Shown piece by piece: positions 48,141 through 59,248 of a DNA stretch of 64,000 bases (its first letter is position 1; each line of letters starts with the position of its first letter). Made by a program: the position numbers and the translations under genes. This DNA comes from Gymnothorax reevesii (lineage: Eukaryota; Chordata; Actinopteri; Anguilliformes; Muraenidae), in NCBI GenBank assembly GCA_029721435.1, contig CM056576.1:63197876-63261875 (forward strand), written 5' to 3'. Below the pieces are notes generated by a model. That model searched no databases and had not been told where the DNA came from. It was given only the letters and a program-made list of their open reading frames with translations.

Positions 48141-49220
48141 CAGTCAGGTCAAAAAATATTTGAACAATAACAAAGGCGTTTGCCACAGCATATAAGAGAT
48201 AAAAACACTGACTTATATGAGTTGAAACCAGACTTTCAGCTTTCAGCATATTAACTTCCATATCAAGCACAGAAGTTTAAATATGTGGTCCACCCACTTT
48301 TAAGGGTTTCTTAATTGTTTAACAACATTTTCAATAATTTTTCAGCTCTCTCATGTCACCCACTGTGTTCTTCCAAATGTGTAGGAAATCAAAGGACATA
48401 CCACTCAATTACACCAATAAGCAATTTAGCATCTCCAATAAGCCTAGCATGCAAGTATCCATGCCTGTGCCAAAGTCAACGATCAAGAGAAGACCCCATT
48501 AGCGTAAATACAGAGGGCCTATCACAAGATGTTAACCACTGGCAAGCCTCAGAAACAGGAAGACCACACGAGAATTTGCCATAAAACACGTTTCCTGCAG
48601 TTAATTGATGATGTGACAGCTGAAAAAACAGTTTGATGAACTCTGAATTGTATAGGATAATATCTAGTCAGATTCTGCCAAATGCTTCAAAACTCATTGG
48701 ACAGCACATCATCGGGCAGATAGACAATAACCAGAAGCATACTACAGAAGCAACCTAACACTTTAAGGGAAATGAGTGGAATGCCCTTCAAAAGCAAAAT
48801 GCCTGACCTGAATCCTGAGGACCTATTTCATTTGCCAAAGGCAAAACATTTAAAGAAGGACCAGGAGCTGATGACAGCTACAATGATGGCCTGGCAGAGA
48901 ATCAGCAGAGTGGAAACAAAGCATCTGGCAATGTTTAGAGCTTCCAAACTTAAGGTATTTGTTGACTAAATGATTTGCAACAGGTAAAAAATATGACAAT
49001 TTATGACAATATTAGTTTGTCCAATTATAAATTATATTTGATCAACTAAAATCCTGTGAGGTTCACAAAATTCATACTACTTAAAAAAAACCTTGAATTG
49101 AAAACTGAATATCAACACTTCAAGCAAATCGTGATCGTTTCATTTAAAGTCCAATTTCATGGCGTACAGAGCCAAAAATATGAAAACTGAGTTACTATTG
49201 AAATACCTGGACCCGATTTG
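48141..49220 (+). mobile_element. Degenerate Tc1-like transposon with internal deletion
   Basis: The left end CAGTCAGGTCAAAAAATATT and right end ACCTGGACCCGATTTG are inverted copies of the TIR of a teleost Tc1-like family. TA dinucleotides lie at 48139-48140 and 49221-49222. The right part still reads like the transposase C-terminus: PDLNPEDLFHLPKAKHLKK (about 48799-48855), where PDLNPIE normally carries the catalytic glutamate, here shifted or lost. At 1.08 kb it is about 0.5 kb short of full length, so the centre is deleted. The frame at 48772-48969 is the remnant. Confidence 0.75.
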
Positions 49221-49222
49221 TA

Positions 49223-50199
49223 GGCTTTTCTGAAAAACATAGATTGTGTCCCAAAAAAAAAAAAAAAAGTAAGCTTAAATTTAGTCGAGTGATTATTCAC
49301 CAAATGGGCTCTGAAACAACAAAATTTCATCAAACACAATATAAAGGGGCATAATAAGGGTGCATTTGAGTGGGAAAATATGTCACAAAACATTTTTTCA
49401 AAATTAAAAATCATCACAGCATTTCCGAAAGCGTCAAAATGAAAGACCTAAAAAGCAGAGCTTTTACAACAAAAATACTGTAAGACAACCTTGTTCAAAC
49501 ATAACTACACTGTACTAGTAAACTATTGTCACTATAGCGCAACATCTTGCTCATCTACCTGTATAGGTCTTCCACATATTACATTTTTGAGCAGGGTCAT
49601 TCGTACTTGAAAAGCAAATGGCTGAGGCTAGGAGAGGCAGGAGTGCAAGAGAGGCTTTTTCAATATTTTTACGCATCAGTGCACATCATTTATATATAAT
49701 AATAAAAGGACTAACAGCAGTGCGTAGTGATGATTATACATTGCTACTTTCATTTTGAAGGGGACCTAATATATTACTTTTATACAGCTTTTTGGTGAAA
49801 TTGTATTGAGAAATACTTCTGCAGACAATGAGAACCAAAAAAAAAAAATTCTCACAGGTATATTAAGGTAAAAATACTGGTATTGAACAAAAACACTAAA
49901 AACATCCACACTGCACCCTAACAAGATGCTAAAGACCTTAAATACTGCCCTGGCACAGTGAGAAACACCAAGTGTTCCAAAGACACCAGTTTGCTAAAAA
50001 ATGGTGGCAATAGAGGTGGAGAACTGAAGTAAAGTGCCTCTCATGTTTGTTATCTGTGTATGACAAGTAAAAAAAAAAAAAACTAGTGGCAAGAGAGGTG
50101 GAAAACTGAAATTAAGTGCATTTCTTGTTTATTATCTGTGTATGACAAGAAAAATAAAATAAATTAAAATAAACAAATTAAATAGGTGGTTGAAAGCAC
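49223..50199. other. Unassigned stretch with an 82-bp tandem duplication
   Basis: No coding feature is recognised. An A-run lies at 49252-49268. An 82-bp duplication occupies 50004-50085 and 50086-50165: both copies start GTGGCAA and contain TTATCTGTGTATGACAAG, and the first ends in an A-run. Confidence 0.5.
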
Positions 50200-50945
50200 A
50201 ATATCTCAGTGATGTTACAAATAATAATAGAACTGAAGAGATGAAATTACGAAGATACACTATTTCCAGACGCCTGTGTAAATGGGTCCGATTGGTTGTG
50301 TTGCTGCCAAGAGCTGGCACCAATGAACAATGACTTGAATTTGCCCAGAAATTCAAGGATTGGACCCCAATGGACTGACAACAAGGCTTTTGGATCGATT
50401 AATCAAAAGTCAAAATTTTCTCACCCAAATGCAGAACTTGTGTGCTGTAGGGTTGGAGAATGTTTCAAAAATGACTGTATAACCCCTTCAGGTTCACGGG
50501 TTCAGACAGCTTGAAAGGAGCCGGTGATTTCTTAAAAATCGATGGAATCATGGATCCAAAGAAGTATTGCAGCATCCTTGTGAGGCTTGCATTGCCATTT
50601 GGAGAGAGTCCGATTGGTCGGGGATTTTATTTTCAGCAATATAATGACCCTAAACATACGTCTGAGTTGTGCAAGAATTATCTCAGGTCGGGAGGAAACA
50701 TCTGATGACATCACAGTTATAACTTGGCCTGCTCAAAATCCAGACTTTAATCTGATTGAGAAAATCTGTTGAAAGAGTCTCTTTGGAAAGAACATCAAAC
50801 CATATAGAATGCCTTAGTGACTGAGGAAATTTTTAAAAATATGTAAAAACTATGCCTGAAACATTAAATGCTGTAATCAAAGCAAAGGGTGGCCAAAAGA
50901 GATATTGACCTTTTCTCTCATAAAGGCATTGTCATTTTTGTTTTT
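50200..50945 (+). pseudogene. Tc1-like transposase remnant
   Basis: Fragments of a Tc1 transposase appear in order on the plus strand: ISRRLCKWVRLV (about 50264-50299), KSKFSHPNAELVCCRVGECF (50407-50466), IDGIMDPKKY (about 50540-50570), IGRGFYFQQYNDPKHTS (50614-50664), WPAQNPDFNLIEK (about 50725-50763) and VIKAKGGQK (about 50875-50901). The second catalytic aspartate, in FQQD, is replaced (FQQY), while the DFNLIE glutamate remains. There are several stops and frame changes and no clear terminal repeats. This is a different Tc1 lineage from the copies at 42751 and 53035. Confidence 0.75.
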
Positions 50946-51329
50946 ACAATACATTGTTATCTGTTCATTTATTTTCATCTATATGATCCAGTATTTCATG
51001 AAATAAATACTTGAATAGTGCTTGGTTCTGATTTATTTTTATTAAGTGTATAATCATTACTGCACACTACTGTATGGTCAGAAAAGGAATACACACCATG
51101 TCTCACAATGTAGTTCACGTTGTCTAATGTGTTCTGAATGCATTTCAGCATGATTAAATCCATCTAAATGTGCACATGCTAAAAGGAGCTGTGTCAGGAT
51201 TACTGCGCATGCTCACAACTTTAATCAAAGTGAATCGGCTTGACTGCAAGTCAAAGTCTACTTCCATCCTTGCAAATCTATCATCGTTTTGCATTTTATT
51301 TATGTTTTTTTTGTCTTTCCTTTTTTTTT
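50946..51329. other. Unassigned spacer
   Basis: AT-rich flank ending in a T-run (about 51321-51333). It may include the untranslated end of the preceding transposon (AAATACTTGAATAGTG near 51004). No gene seen. Confidence 0.35.
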
Positions 51330-51785
51330 TTTTAATTTGGCATCTCCAATCCCACCCGAATCTGGAATGGCCAATTGGTGAACTATGTACAAGGCTTGGT
51401 CGTATGCGACCCCTTGCTGCCAACTCAGGAGAGTGAAGACAGTTCACGGCTCTCCTCCGGAGCACGTGCCTGTCAGTCACTGCTTCTTTTACATTGGTTG
51501 AATCTTCGCAAGTTCAGAACGAGGGCGGAGGATACCCGGACATGAACAGACTTAGAATCTTCTTGACAAACGCCTGTCTGGCCAACAGGAGGCGCTTGAG
51601 CGACGAACAAAGCTATTTATCCATTTCCCTTTTACCCGACAGTCCCTTCCCAATTTGAAACCTTATAGCGCGATGGCCAATTGTGCGCTACTCTGAAAAA
51701 GCTGCCGACCACTGCCGGTTGGTACAACCGGGGCTTGAACCCACGACGCGATAGTCACCTCTACACTGCAAAGCAGCTATCCGGC
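51330..51785 (-). mobile_element. Probable minus-strand SINE-like repeat with tRNA-like head
   Basis: On the minus strand, GTGGGTTCAAGCCCC (about 51731-51745) matches a pol III B box. The body includes CAACAGGAGGCGC (about 51584-51596) and TTGGCATCTCCAATCC at the left end, which I recall from a dispersed teleost repeat. The left end abuts a T-run, that is an A-tail on the minus strand, which supports retroposition. Family not named. Confidence 0.5.
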
Positions 51786-51837
51786 AGCTATATTTTGTAT
51801 ATGCATTTTAGTTACTCGGGCACTATGTGTACTACAA

Positions 51838-52062
51838 AGGTTTTCATGGAAATAAGAGGATTAAAAGCGCTATTTTATAGCTTTAGCCGAAGGAAATTAA
51901 GAATTTTAACGGTTTGCCAACTGCCACTAATAAAAGAAAGAGAAAACACTCTTCCTCTGTGATATTTATTGCAGTTGGCAGATTGTCTTACACTCTTCAT
52001 ATCCTTTGGTTAAAGAGCTAAAATAGTGCTTTGAATCCTCTAATTTCTTAAATTTGTTTCAA
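51838..52062. repeat. Imperfect palindrome (hairpin about 225 bp)
   Basis: The sequence AAGAGGATTAAAAGCGCTATTT (about 51855) is complementary, with mismatches, to AAATAGTGCTTTGAATCCTCT (about 52020). Both arms continue through AGCTTTAGCCGAAGGA and TCCTTTGGTTAAAGAGCT towards a centre near 51955. This looks like a degraded palindromic MITE. Confidence 0.55.
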
Positions 52063-53034
52063 AGACTTTTCAAAGCTTTTCCAATACTAACTACACAAAA
52101 GGTTTCTTGTAGTGGAATCAGAAATAATTTTTTTTTATGGATTCATTTTCAGATCATTGCTAAAATTTGGGAACATGAAGAAATATTTCCAGAGCAGGCT
52201 GACAGGGAAGAGACAGAGATATCGAAGCAGAAGCAAATGACAAATTAAGGAATGTGCAATCTTTCTGAAAGTGCCAGTTATGGTACAAGTTTTTATTTTC
52301 ACCTAGCACTACGACAGCAGAGTTCATCAACATCTTAATAAAAAAAAAAAAGTCAGGCATCTCAATGCTGAGTGAAAACAAAACTTGCGCCCGCATTAAC
52401 TCCATGTGGGACTGAGCAAGTCTGAAAAACCCCAAAATTTTATCGTTTTTGGAGGGAAGAGGAAGCCCCCTCAGAAATGTCAATCATTTCATGTTACCAG
52501 TCATTGATTCTAGCCTCCAAGGTCCACATTATCAACACAAAGGTAATGACCACAACCAGCAGACATCCAGGACTGGATTTCTATTTCACGTCGGTCACCA
52601 CGCCACACTATGGGTTAGTCTCAGAGAGGATGCGCGGTTAGGAGACAGAACTGCAAATCAACCATGCTACATGCCTGACAATATGTTAAAATACAGGTGT
52701 GAGGTCACTTCTTGGAGCAAGTAATGCTGTTACTGATAGATGAAGCCTACCTTTGTGTGGTCAAAATGAAGCATAAAAACATTTTTCTGCATGTTCCAAT
52801 ATACAGATTGCATTGTGGTTAAATCTGAGAGCTGGAAGAGATGGTACAAGCTTGAGTTGAGACCCGTTTTCCCGAGGTTTACAATCAAGCTATTGTCGGC
52901 TGGACATGTTCAATCGGGGACTCTGCTTTCGTGCAAGAGCAAGCTACGATTCCAGGCTTCAGGGCAACTGTCTGCTCAGGGCCTCTCCACCTGAGAGGAG
53001 GAAGCTACCGTGCCTGCTTGGCGGCTTTAGTATA
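52063..53034. other. Unassigned stretch, right part possibly DIRS 5' region
   Basis: No reliable coding region. An A-run lies at 52341-52351. From about 52800 the base composition becomes richer in G and C and similar to the DIRS remnant right of the Tc1-like element at 53035-54660, so the DIRS copy may have begun here and been split. I see no motif that proves it. Confidence 0.35.
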
Positions 53035-54660
53035 CAGGTGCTGGTCAACGAATTAGAATAATTTGAAATAGTGCACTCTTTACATTTTTTTATGCATTTT
53101 TTGTGCAGAAAGCAAATCAGGTGTTCACCGCGCCTGTCCTACTTGTTAGAGTAATCACAGAACTTGCTACCTGTAAAAAATTTGCTCAGCTGAGCTTACC
53201 TAAAGGCCCATTTAGCCCATTTAACTGTGACACTATTATTTCATTGAATTAGAATAATTCATAAGTCATTTCATTGAATTAGAATAAGTGCTTGAATTTT
53301 TGTTTTCTGTGAAGAGTGTTCACTGTGCAGTATAAAGTCAGGGTTGAGTAGAATTTCTAAGTTGTAAAATCAATCATGGGTCAGCAGCGCGACCTCTCCA
53401 CCGGAATTGTGGCTCAAATTCAACCCTTCGCCAACAAGGCTTGACCCAAACTTAAATTGCTGAGCACCTCGGCATCAGCCAGTCTTCTGTCTGCAAAGCT
53501 CTCAAGAAAGACTGGAGCAAGCACATCAACTGTTCCGGCATCTGAAAAACTTCTGCTTGCGACAAGCAGCTGAGAAAGATCGCAGTCAGCAACTGGTTCA
53601 AGTCCACTTCCGAGCTCAGAGAATTGTGGAACGAGCAGACCAGCACTAACATCTCAGGATCAACCACTTACCGTCGTCTGCGCAAACTCGGCTTCAAATC
53701 TCGCGTTCCAGCAGTAAAACCAATGCTGAACGAGAAAAAAATGGAGAAACAGCTGAAGTGGGCCAAAGAACACGGCGAATGGACTGCGGAAGACTGGCAG
53801 AAAGTGGTCTTCGGTGACGAATTACGCTTTTGCATCTCCTTCGGTGACCAAGGTCCTCTTGTCTGGCCTCGTGGTGGTGAAACCTACAACCACGAGGCCG
53901 TGAAAATATCCGTCAAGTTTCCCCAGAGCGTTATGGTCTGGGTATGCATGTCCGCTCGGGGTGCAGGGAAACTCTGCTTCCTCAAGAAGACTGTCAATGC
54001 TGCCATATATCAACATGTTCTGGAAACGTTCCTGATTCCGATTGTTGAGGAACAGTTCGGCGAAGAAGACCTCATATTTCAACAGGATCTTGCACCGGCT
54101 CATGCGCCAAAGTGGACCAAAGATTGGTTTGCCGAAAAACAGCTTGAAGTTTTGGCATGGCCGGCCAACTAGCCTGACCTCAATGTCATTGAAAACCTTT
54201 GGGCCATCGTCAAGCGGAAAATTCGCGACAGAAGGCTAATTACGCTGGACCAACTGAAGCAGAACATCGCCACAGCCTGGGAAGCAGCGAGTGCAGAAAC
54301 TTGCGACAAGCTGGTCAAATCGATGCCGCGGAGACTTCAGGCAGTCATACAAGCCAAGGGGTCAGCCACAAAATACTGAGAAAGTGATGATTCTAATTAT
54401 TATTAAATTATTCAAATTCAGTGAAACGGTTTCTCCATTATTCTAATTCAATAAAACAACAGTGTCACAGTTAAATGGCCTAAATGGGCCTTTTGGAAAG
54501 CTCAGCTGAGCAAATTGTTTACAGGTAGCGAGTTCTGTGATTACTCTAACAAGTAGGACAGGTGCGGTGAACGCCTGATTTGCTTTCTGCACAAAAAATG
54601 CATTAAAAAATTTTACGATTGCGCTATTTCAAATTATTCTAATTCGTTGACAAGCACCTG
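53035..54660 (+). mobile_element. Tc1/mariner-like transposon with long TIRs
   Basis: The element starts CAGGTGCTGGTCAACGAATT and ends with the complement, flanked by TA at 53033-53034 and 54661-54662. Inverted similarity extends about 215 bp inward on each side (for example ACTTGCTACCTGTAAA near 53162 and its complement near 54520). Long inverted repeats with internal direct-repeat-like words (CATTGAATTAGAATAA twice, about 53233 and 53273) suggest an IR/DR arrangement of transposase sites. One broken transposase gene lies inside. Confidence 0.9.
53376..54379 (+). pseudogene. Tc1-like transposase, several lesions
   Basis: A transposase of about 335 codons with a start at ATG 53376 (MGQQRDLST). 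The N-terminal helix-turn-helix reads IAEHLGISQSSVCKAL. The catalytic residues are D in FGDELRF (about 53811-53831), D in FQQDLAPAH (about 54080-54105) and E in PDLNVIEN, with 34 positions between the last two, so DD34E. Lesions are a frameshift near 53424-53430, TAA 53453-53455, TGA 53543-53545 and TAG 54170-54172. The longest intact stretch is 53624-54169. All three catalytic residues are still encoded. The protein is clearly different from the one at 43112-44131. Confidence 0.88.
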
Positions 54661-55249
54661 TATTAGTTGGCGCGTGATTTGAATTGCTGTGGACTTCTGT
54701 GAGGTGCTTGCGGCAGTCATCAGGTTTGAGTTCATGCTTTGTCGTCAGTGAGAGAAGAAGCTACTGCACAAAACTATCTGAGCATGGGAGGTGCTTGTCA
54801 GCAAGGGTTGGCACACGCCGTCCAACGGGCTACAGGTCTGAACCGTACAGACCCCCAATAGGCAGCGGCCCAGTGCACTTTCACAAAGCCCAGCCAGATG
54901 GTTTTGCTGCTGCTTCATCGGGGCAGACCTGCTAGCCTTCCTAACACACAACTGCCCCCTCCCCCCCACGAGGGAAGGGCAGGCATTGATGGTGGCCAGT
55001 CTTCAACATCTTGATTCGGTCCACAACCCCTCTTTCACTATCGCCATCATAATCGGTGCCCTTGGGTGCTCAAGTCCAAGGAGTAAGGATACAGGCTCCA
55101 ATTCAAGTCCAAGCCTCCACAGTTTTGTGGGGTCATTCCAACTCCACTGCAAGACGAGGCAGGTTGTTGGTCACTGGCAACAGAAGTTGCAGTGTTGTTG
55201 GAAAAAAGAGCAGTAACTATTATGCCTGTAGAGCCTGAGAGGCAGGGGT

Positions 55250-56400
55250 TTTAACTGACTTATTTCCTGGTCCTGAAGAAGGACTGGGGTTTCCGTCCCA
55301 TCCTATATTTGAAAAGGTTCAACCATTAACTGAAACGGTTGCAATTTCAAATGCTCTCCCCCTCAACGCTTCTTCCTTTCTTAAAGAGAAGTGACTAGTT
55401 CACTCCAGTGGACCTGTGCGATGAATATTTCCACATACCCATCCAAAGGAGCCACAGGAAGTCTCTCTTTTTTTTTTTCTTTCAAGGCAAGGCGTACAAG
55501 TACAAGGCTTTCCCTTTTAGCCTGTCTCTATCGCCCTGAACATTTTCAAAATGTATGGATCCGGTGCTCATTTCAGTCCATCGCCAGGGTATCTGCATGA
55601 CTAACAACCTGGACAACTGGCTACATTACACAGGTGGTCTTTTGCACACCTACAGATGCCTCAGAAACAGGCTGGGGTGCCAAGTTGCAGGGCCGCCCTG
55701 CTTGAAGCTAGTGGGAGACTTTCTGGAGAGGCTCCATATAAACCTCTTGGAACTGGAGGCAGTGTCACAGGGCCTGAGACACTTCCTGCCAGAGATTCAG
55801 GTAGTGGTGCGGTTGGACAGCCCTGGAGTGGTTCTTAACATCAACCACCAAGGCTGTTTGCACCCTCCGTCCCTCTAGAGTGGGATGCGGGAGCTCCTCT
55901 TCTGACACATGTGCAGAAAATGTCTCTGAGGGCCGTGCATCTGACAGGCAGAGAAAATTTTGTAGCTGACCTTTTGTCTATGGGAGGTCTCAGGCCAGGG
56001 GAATGGCGGCTCCATCCCGACATTGTTCAAGTGATCCGGGCTCACTTCGGACGAGCCTAAGTGGACCTGTTTGCATCTCGGGAAAATACCCAGTGCCCCC
56101 AGTGGTTCGCGATGATGGGGCCAGAGGGGTCGTTGGGAGTGGATGCATTAGCTAACAGTTGGCCACAGTTCCTTCAGTAGGCTTCCCTGCCTTTTTCCAT
56201 TCTGCCAGCACTGTTGGCCAGAGTGGGGATTTTGAAGGGCAGGGTACTGCGAGTGGTCCCAGACTTGCCCAACAGGTCATGGATGCTAGATCTGGTAGCG
56301 CTGCTGGTGGCGGCACCATGGCAGCTTCCATTCAGGCTGGAAATGCTGTCTCAGGCTTGGGGGTAGCTTTTGCACCCGAACCCTAGCTGGTACAGGCTGC
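55250..56400 (+). pseudogene. DIRS-like reverse transcriptase/RNase H remnant
   Basis: Read across frames, family-typical stretches are a FLVLKKDWGFRPI-like segment (about 55265-55303), FSFKARR with KALPF-like sequence (about 55478-55525), and the RT active-site box as NLDNW (55606-55620) where the family has YLDDW. This box has lost its tyrosine and second aspartate. Then come the RNase H-like INLLELEAVSQGLRHFLPE (55738-55794), VRLDSPGVVLNINHQG (55807-55854) and, near 55940-56080, sequence resembling LTGRENFVADLLSMGGLRPGEW and DLFASRENTQCP. A poly-T run at 55470-55479 has expanded inside it. Confidence 0.65.
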
Positions 56401-56599
56401 ATTTGAGGCCCCTGGATGGGAGGCATTCAGTGGGCTTGGCACAGCAGTGCTTGCAGCCAGGGCTCCTTCTACTAGGGCCTTACATGCCAGTCGATGGGAC
56501 AGATTTTGTAATTGGTGTTGACCTTGGGGATTGGACCCAGTCTAGCACAATATTCTTGGAGTCTTCTCCTTCCCTCAGGCCCTAATTGGGATTGGCTAG

Positions 56600-57250
56600 T
56601 CAGAGTGAACTTTGAGGGGGTATGTGGCAGCCATCTCTGACCGACATGGCCGTATAGATGGCCTAACAATGGGTTTGCATTCACTCATTGTGGATGCGGA
56701 GCTACAGCTCATCTCTTTTAAGAAAGCCTTCCTACAGGCCATTTCTTCAGCAAAACATGTCTGCGAGTTGCATGCACTGTTGGTATATATGCCTGAGAAT
56801 GGGGTTGGATTGGCACAGCTGTCTCTTTCCGTCCAAACCAGGCCTTTCGACCAAAGGTCCTACTGCACTCCTTTGTGTCTAGGTCTCTCATTCTCGCCCC
56901 TTTTCATCCCCCTCCTCACAACTTGGCAGAGGCAGCAAGTTGCACCTACTTTGCCGTGCTTTTGCCGTGAGTTCTCAGGGCTTACATTGCTTGCACACAG
57001 CCCATCATCTTTTTATATGCTGTGCCACGCTGTGTCAGAAAAGCGATTAACCCACTGGGTTGTCGAGGTCATTGAGTGAGCTTACTGTTTTGCGGGTAGG
57101 CCTCCCCCTATGGAGCAGGGGCCCACTCCACTCCACTCCACTAAAAGACATTTGTGCAGCAGCAGACTGAAGATCTTCGCTTATATTAGCAAGGTTTTAC
57201 CACTTGAATGTGGCGTCTTCTTTGGCAGCTACAGTTCTGCAGGCTGTAAA
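56600..57250 (+). pseudogene. DIRS-like tyrosine recombinase remnant
   Basis: The stretches RGYVAAISDRHGRIDGL (about 56615-56665), LQAISSAKHVCELHAL (about 56733-56780) and SEKRLTHWVVEVIE (about 57035-57076) match the recombinase region of fish DIRS elements as I remember it. In the second, SAKR normally supplies the first catalytic arginine; here it is histidine (SAKH). The later catalytic histidine and arginine motif cannot be found, only a decayed segment after 57080. The frame at 56612-57079 is the best remnant. Confidence 0.6.
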
Positions 57251-57750
57251 GCACCCGTGATTTTATTTGTCTTTACTGGGTTTGCTGCATGGAGTTGGGG
57301 CCTCAAGGTGTAGAAACTCTGAATGGTTGACTTGTGTCTCTCGAGTGTACTTTCGTTATTCCATTTATTGTTTCAATTATGTGAAAAATGCAAGCCTTGT
57401 CTCAAAGTCTTGGATGTGTTTATCGTTGTCCTGGATTTATTGCCCCACTACATTCTCCTTGTAAACTAATCTGGTACTCTGTTCACCTACAGTGTGGCAG
57501 GGTGACTGACAATGAATAGAACAGAGGGGTGAAGCAGATAACCCAGTGTCTCTGCATGGTCACTCGGAGAAGTGCATGGCGCCGGTCGGCCAAAAAAAAA
57601 ATAGATGAGTGACCTCAAACCTGAATTTAAAGGCTTTTTCTTGTTGAGGGTGTGGTCTCCAAAGTGTGCATCCTCTTCTAGCCCAACCCACAGTGTGGGG
57701 TAGTGACCCCATTCATAGAACTTGGGTTATCTGCATGGCCCCTCTGTTTA

Positions 57751-58551
57751 ACATTGCTGATTGATGGGTTTTTACAAGCTATACCAAAACTAATCAATAT
57801 AAACTCCAACAGTTCATGAAAAATAGGAAGTCGAGTTTCATCCAAATTCATTGATGAATGCAATTACTTTGGGCAACAGTACTGGCACAAGTGGTTAATG
57901 TTAAAACAAGTAAAATGTTGAATGCTAGATTTCATTCCAATCATAATTTCAATGAGAGGATTAATCATCTTAATCTTAACAGTGCTTCACATTGAAATCA
58001 ATCAGAAAAGAAGGACTGAGGAACAGTCTGATTGATGAAATTAAACCCAAGACGAATCAACAGATGCCAAGTCTTATCCATAAACATACTGGCAAGGTTT
58101 AGGCTTTGGAAAGTTTATGAATTATCATTATGAAGCAAATGGCTGGTCATGGTCTATTTGCTCACATTTTCAGGATGGAGGAGCCAGTTTATTAACCTCG
58201 CATACTTTTTGATCAGTAAAAACCTCCAAACGTAAAAGTCAAGAATATAACAAAACGCCAATGTGGAACTTCACCATGGCTATTGGCTAATCTTCTAAAA
58301 TATAATTTATGTTTAAAAGATGAAAAGAGTAGTTAAGAAAACTTATCAACCAAATATGATTGGAATGAAAGGCAGCCACAGAGAGATCCCTTCAGGGGCA
58401 GGTTGAATACCACTGCACAGAGAACTCTGGTGGCAAAGAGGACAGCCATTTCACCACCTATTTCCACTGATGCAATTTGGTCGTCAGATTCTTCTGGAGT
58501 TGAACATCGGTTGACATCGCACTTGAGGGGATTGAAGCCGCTACAAATTCC
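57751..58551. other. Intergenic or 3' untranslated sequence of the dnajc27-like gene
   Basis: Non-coding. On the minus strand this region lies immediately downstream of the dnajc27-like stop codon. A minus-strand AATAAA at 58188-58193 would give a 3' untranslated region of about 360 bp if used, but this is inference only. Confidence 0.35.
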
Positions 58552-58684
58552 CTACTTGATATTTTTGAGCAGTGAGGTGCGAGCGTTCACCACAGCCTTG
58601 AAAGCATCCTCACTGCCTGGCGCAACACATTTGTCTGGGTGTAGGAGCACGGCCAGCTTCCTGTATGCCTTGTTGACTTCCTCC
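58552..58684 (-). CDS. dnajc27: dnajc27-like gene, last coding exon (J-domain C-terminus)
   Basis: On the minus strand the exon encodes 43 residues and a TAG stop (58552-58554). It begins [18 protein letters not shown], contains APGSEDAF, and ends SLLKNIK. HPDK (codons at 58630-58641) is the signature tripeptide-plus-K of J domains, which stimulate Hsp70 ATPase. This C-terminus agrees with vertebrate DNAJC27 (RBJ), a Ras-like GTPase fused to a J domain, as I recall it. An acceptor site precedes the exon (TTTCAG, AG at 58686-58685), and the first base G would complete an arginine codon split across the intron. The residues are uninterrupted, unlike everything around it. Upstream exons should lie to the right on the plus strand; I did not find them before 64000. 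Confidence 0.85.
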
Positions 58685-58686
58685 CT

Positions 58687-58998
58687 GAAACACAAGCCAC
58701 ATCAATGGTCTGACCGGTGCCCACAATGAAGCAGATTCTCAAAAGGTACATTCACAATTCAAGCCTGATAACAAACCATCAGTTCTGAGTGAAGCAGTGT
58801 CCCAAGTTTTTCTAATCAATAGGCCCACAAAAAGGGGATATTTCTGAATGAATGGGATCCCATGGGACCCAACCCAATTGCTGCGGTTGAAGTTATTTTC
58901 AAAAAATGAAACTACAAATTAAAAGGACATAAATTGATAAGTGTGCATATTTACTTCCTTACTAAGTGGCCACTCTAATAGCTACACCTCTTTGTTTA
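58687..58998 (-). other. Intron of the dnajc27-like gene
   Basis: Sequence upstream of the exon on the minus strand. No further exon is recognisable, and no repeat is recognised in this stretch. The intron, if the gene is complete, continues across the Tc1 element at 59249-60775 and beyond. Confidence 0.4.
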
Positions 58999-59248
58999 TA
59001 TAAGGGTCAATGACGTGACATTGTCTGAGTGCACTACTTTGGTTCAAAATAATTTTAAATGATTCGTAATAAGCATCATTTTATACTATAAAACCCATTT
59101 TATTTGAAAATATTTCAAGTTTATCATAAAAATTAAATATATTTTATATTTTGCCATCCCTAACTCTCAAAATGTCAGGTGGCGCAACCGTCCGAGCAAG
59201 TTAACAAAATGTGAAACATATTAAATATGTAATTTAAAAAATGAATTA

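Larger units (their letters stand above)
54663..57750 (+). mobile_element. Degenerate DIRS-like retrotransposon
   Basis: DIRS elements combine a reverse transcriptase/RNase H with a tyrosine recombinase in place of an integrase. Here the order is a degraded 5' part (54663-55240), an RT/RNase H remnant (about 55250-56400), a recombinase-like remnant (about 56600-57250) and inverted repeats at the right end. The right end holds complementary blocks at about 57519-57545 and 57723-57748 (AACAGAGGGG...AGATAACCCA), the kind of internal/terminal complementarity DIRS elements use to circularise. Stops and frameshifts are frequent throughout. The Tc1-like element at 53035-54660 abuts the left side and may interrupt it. 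Confidence 0.7.
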
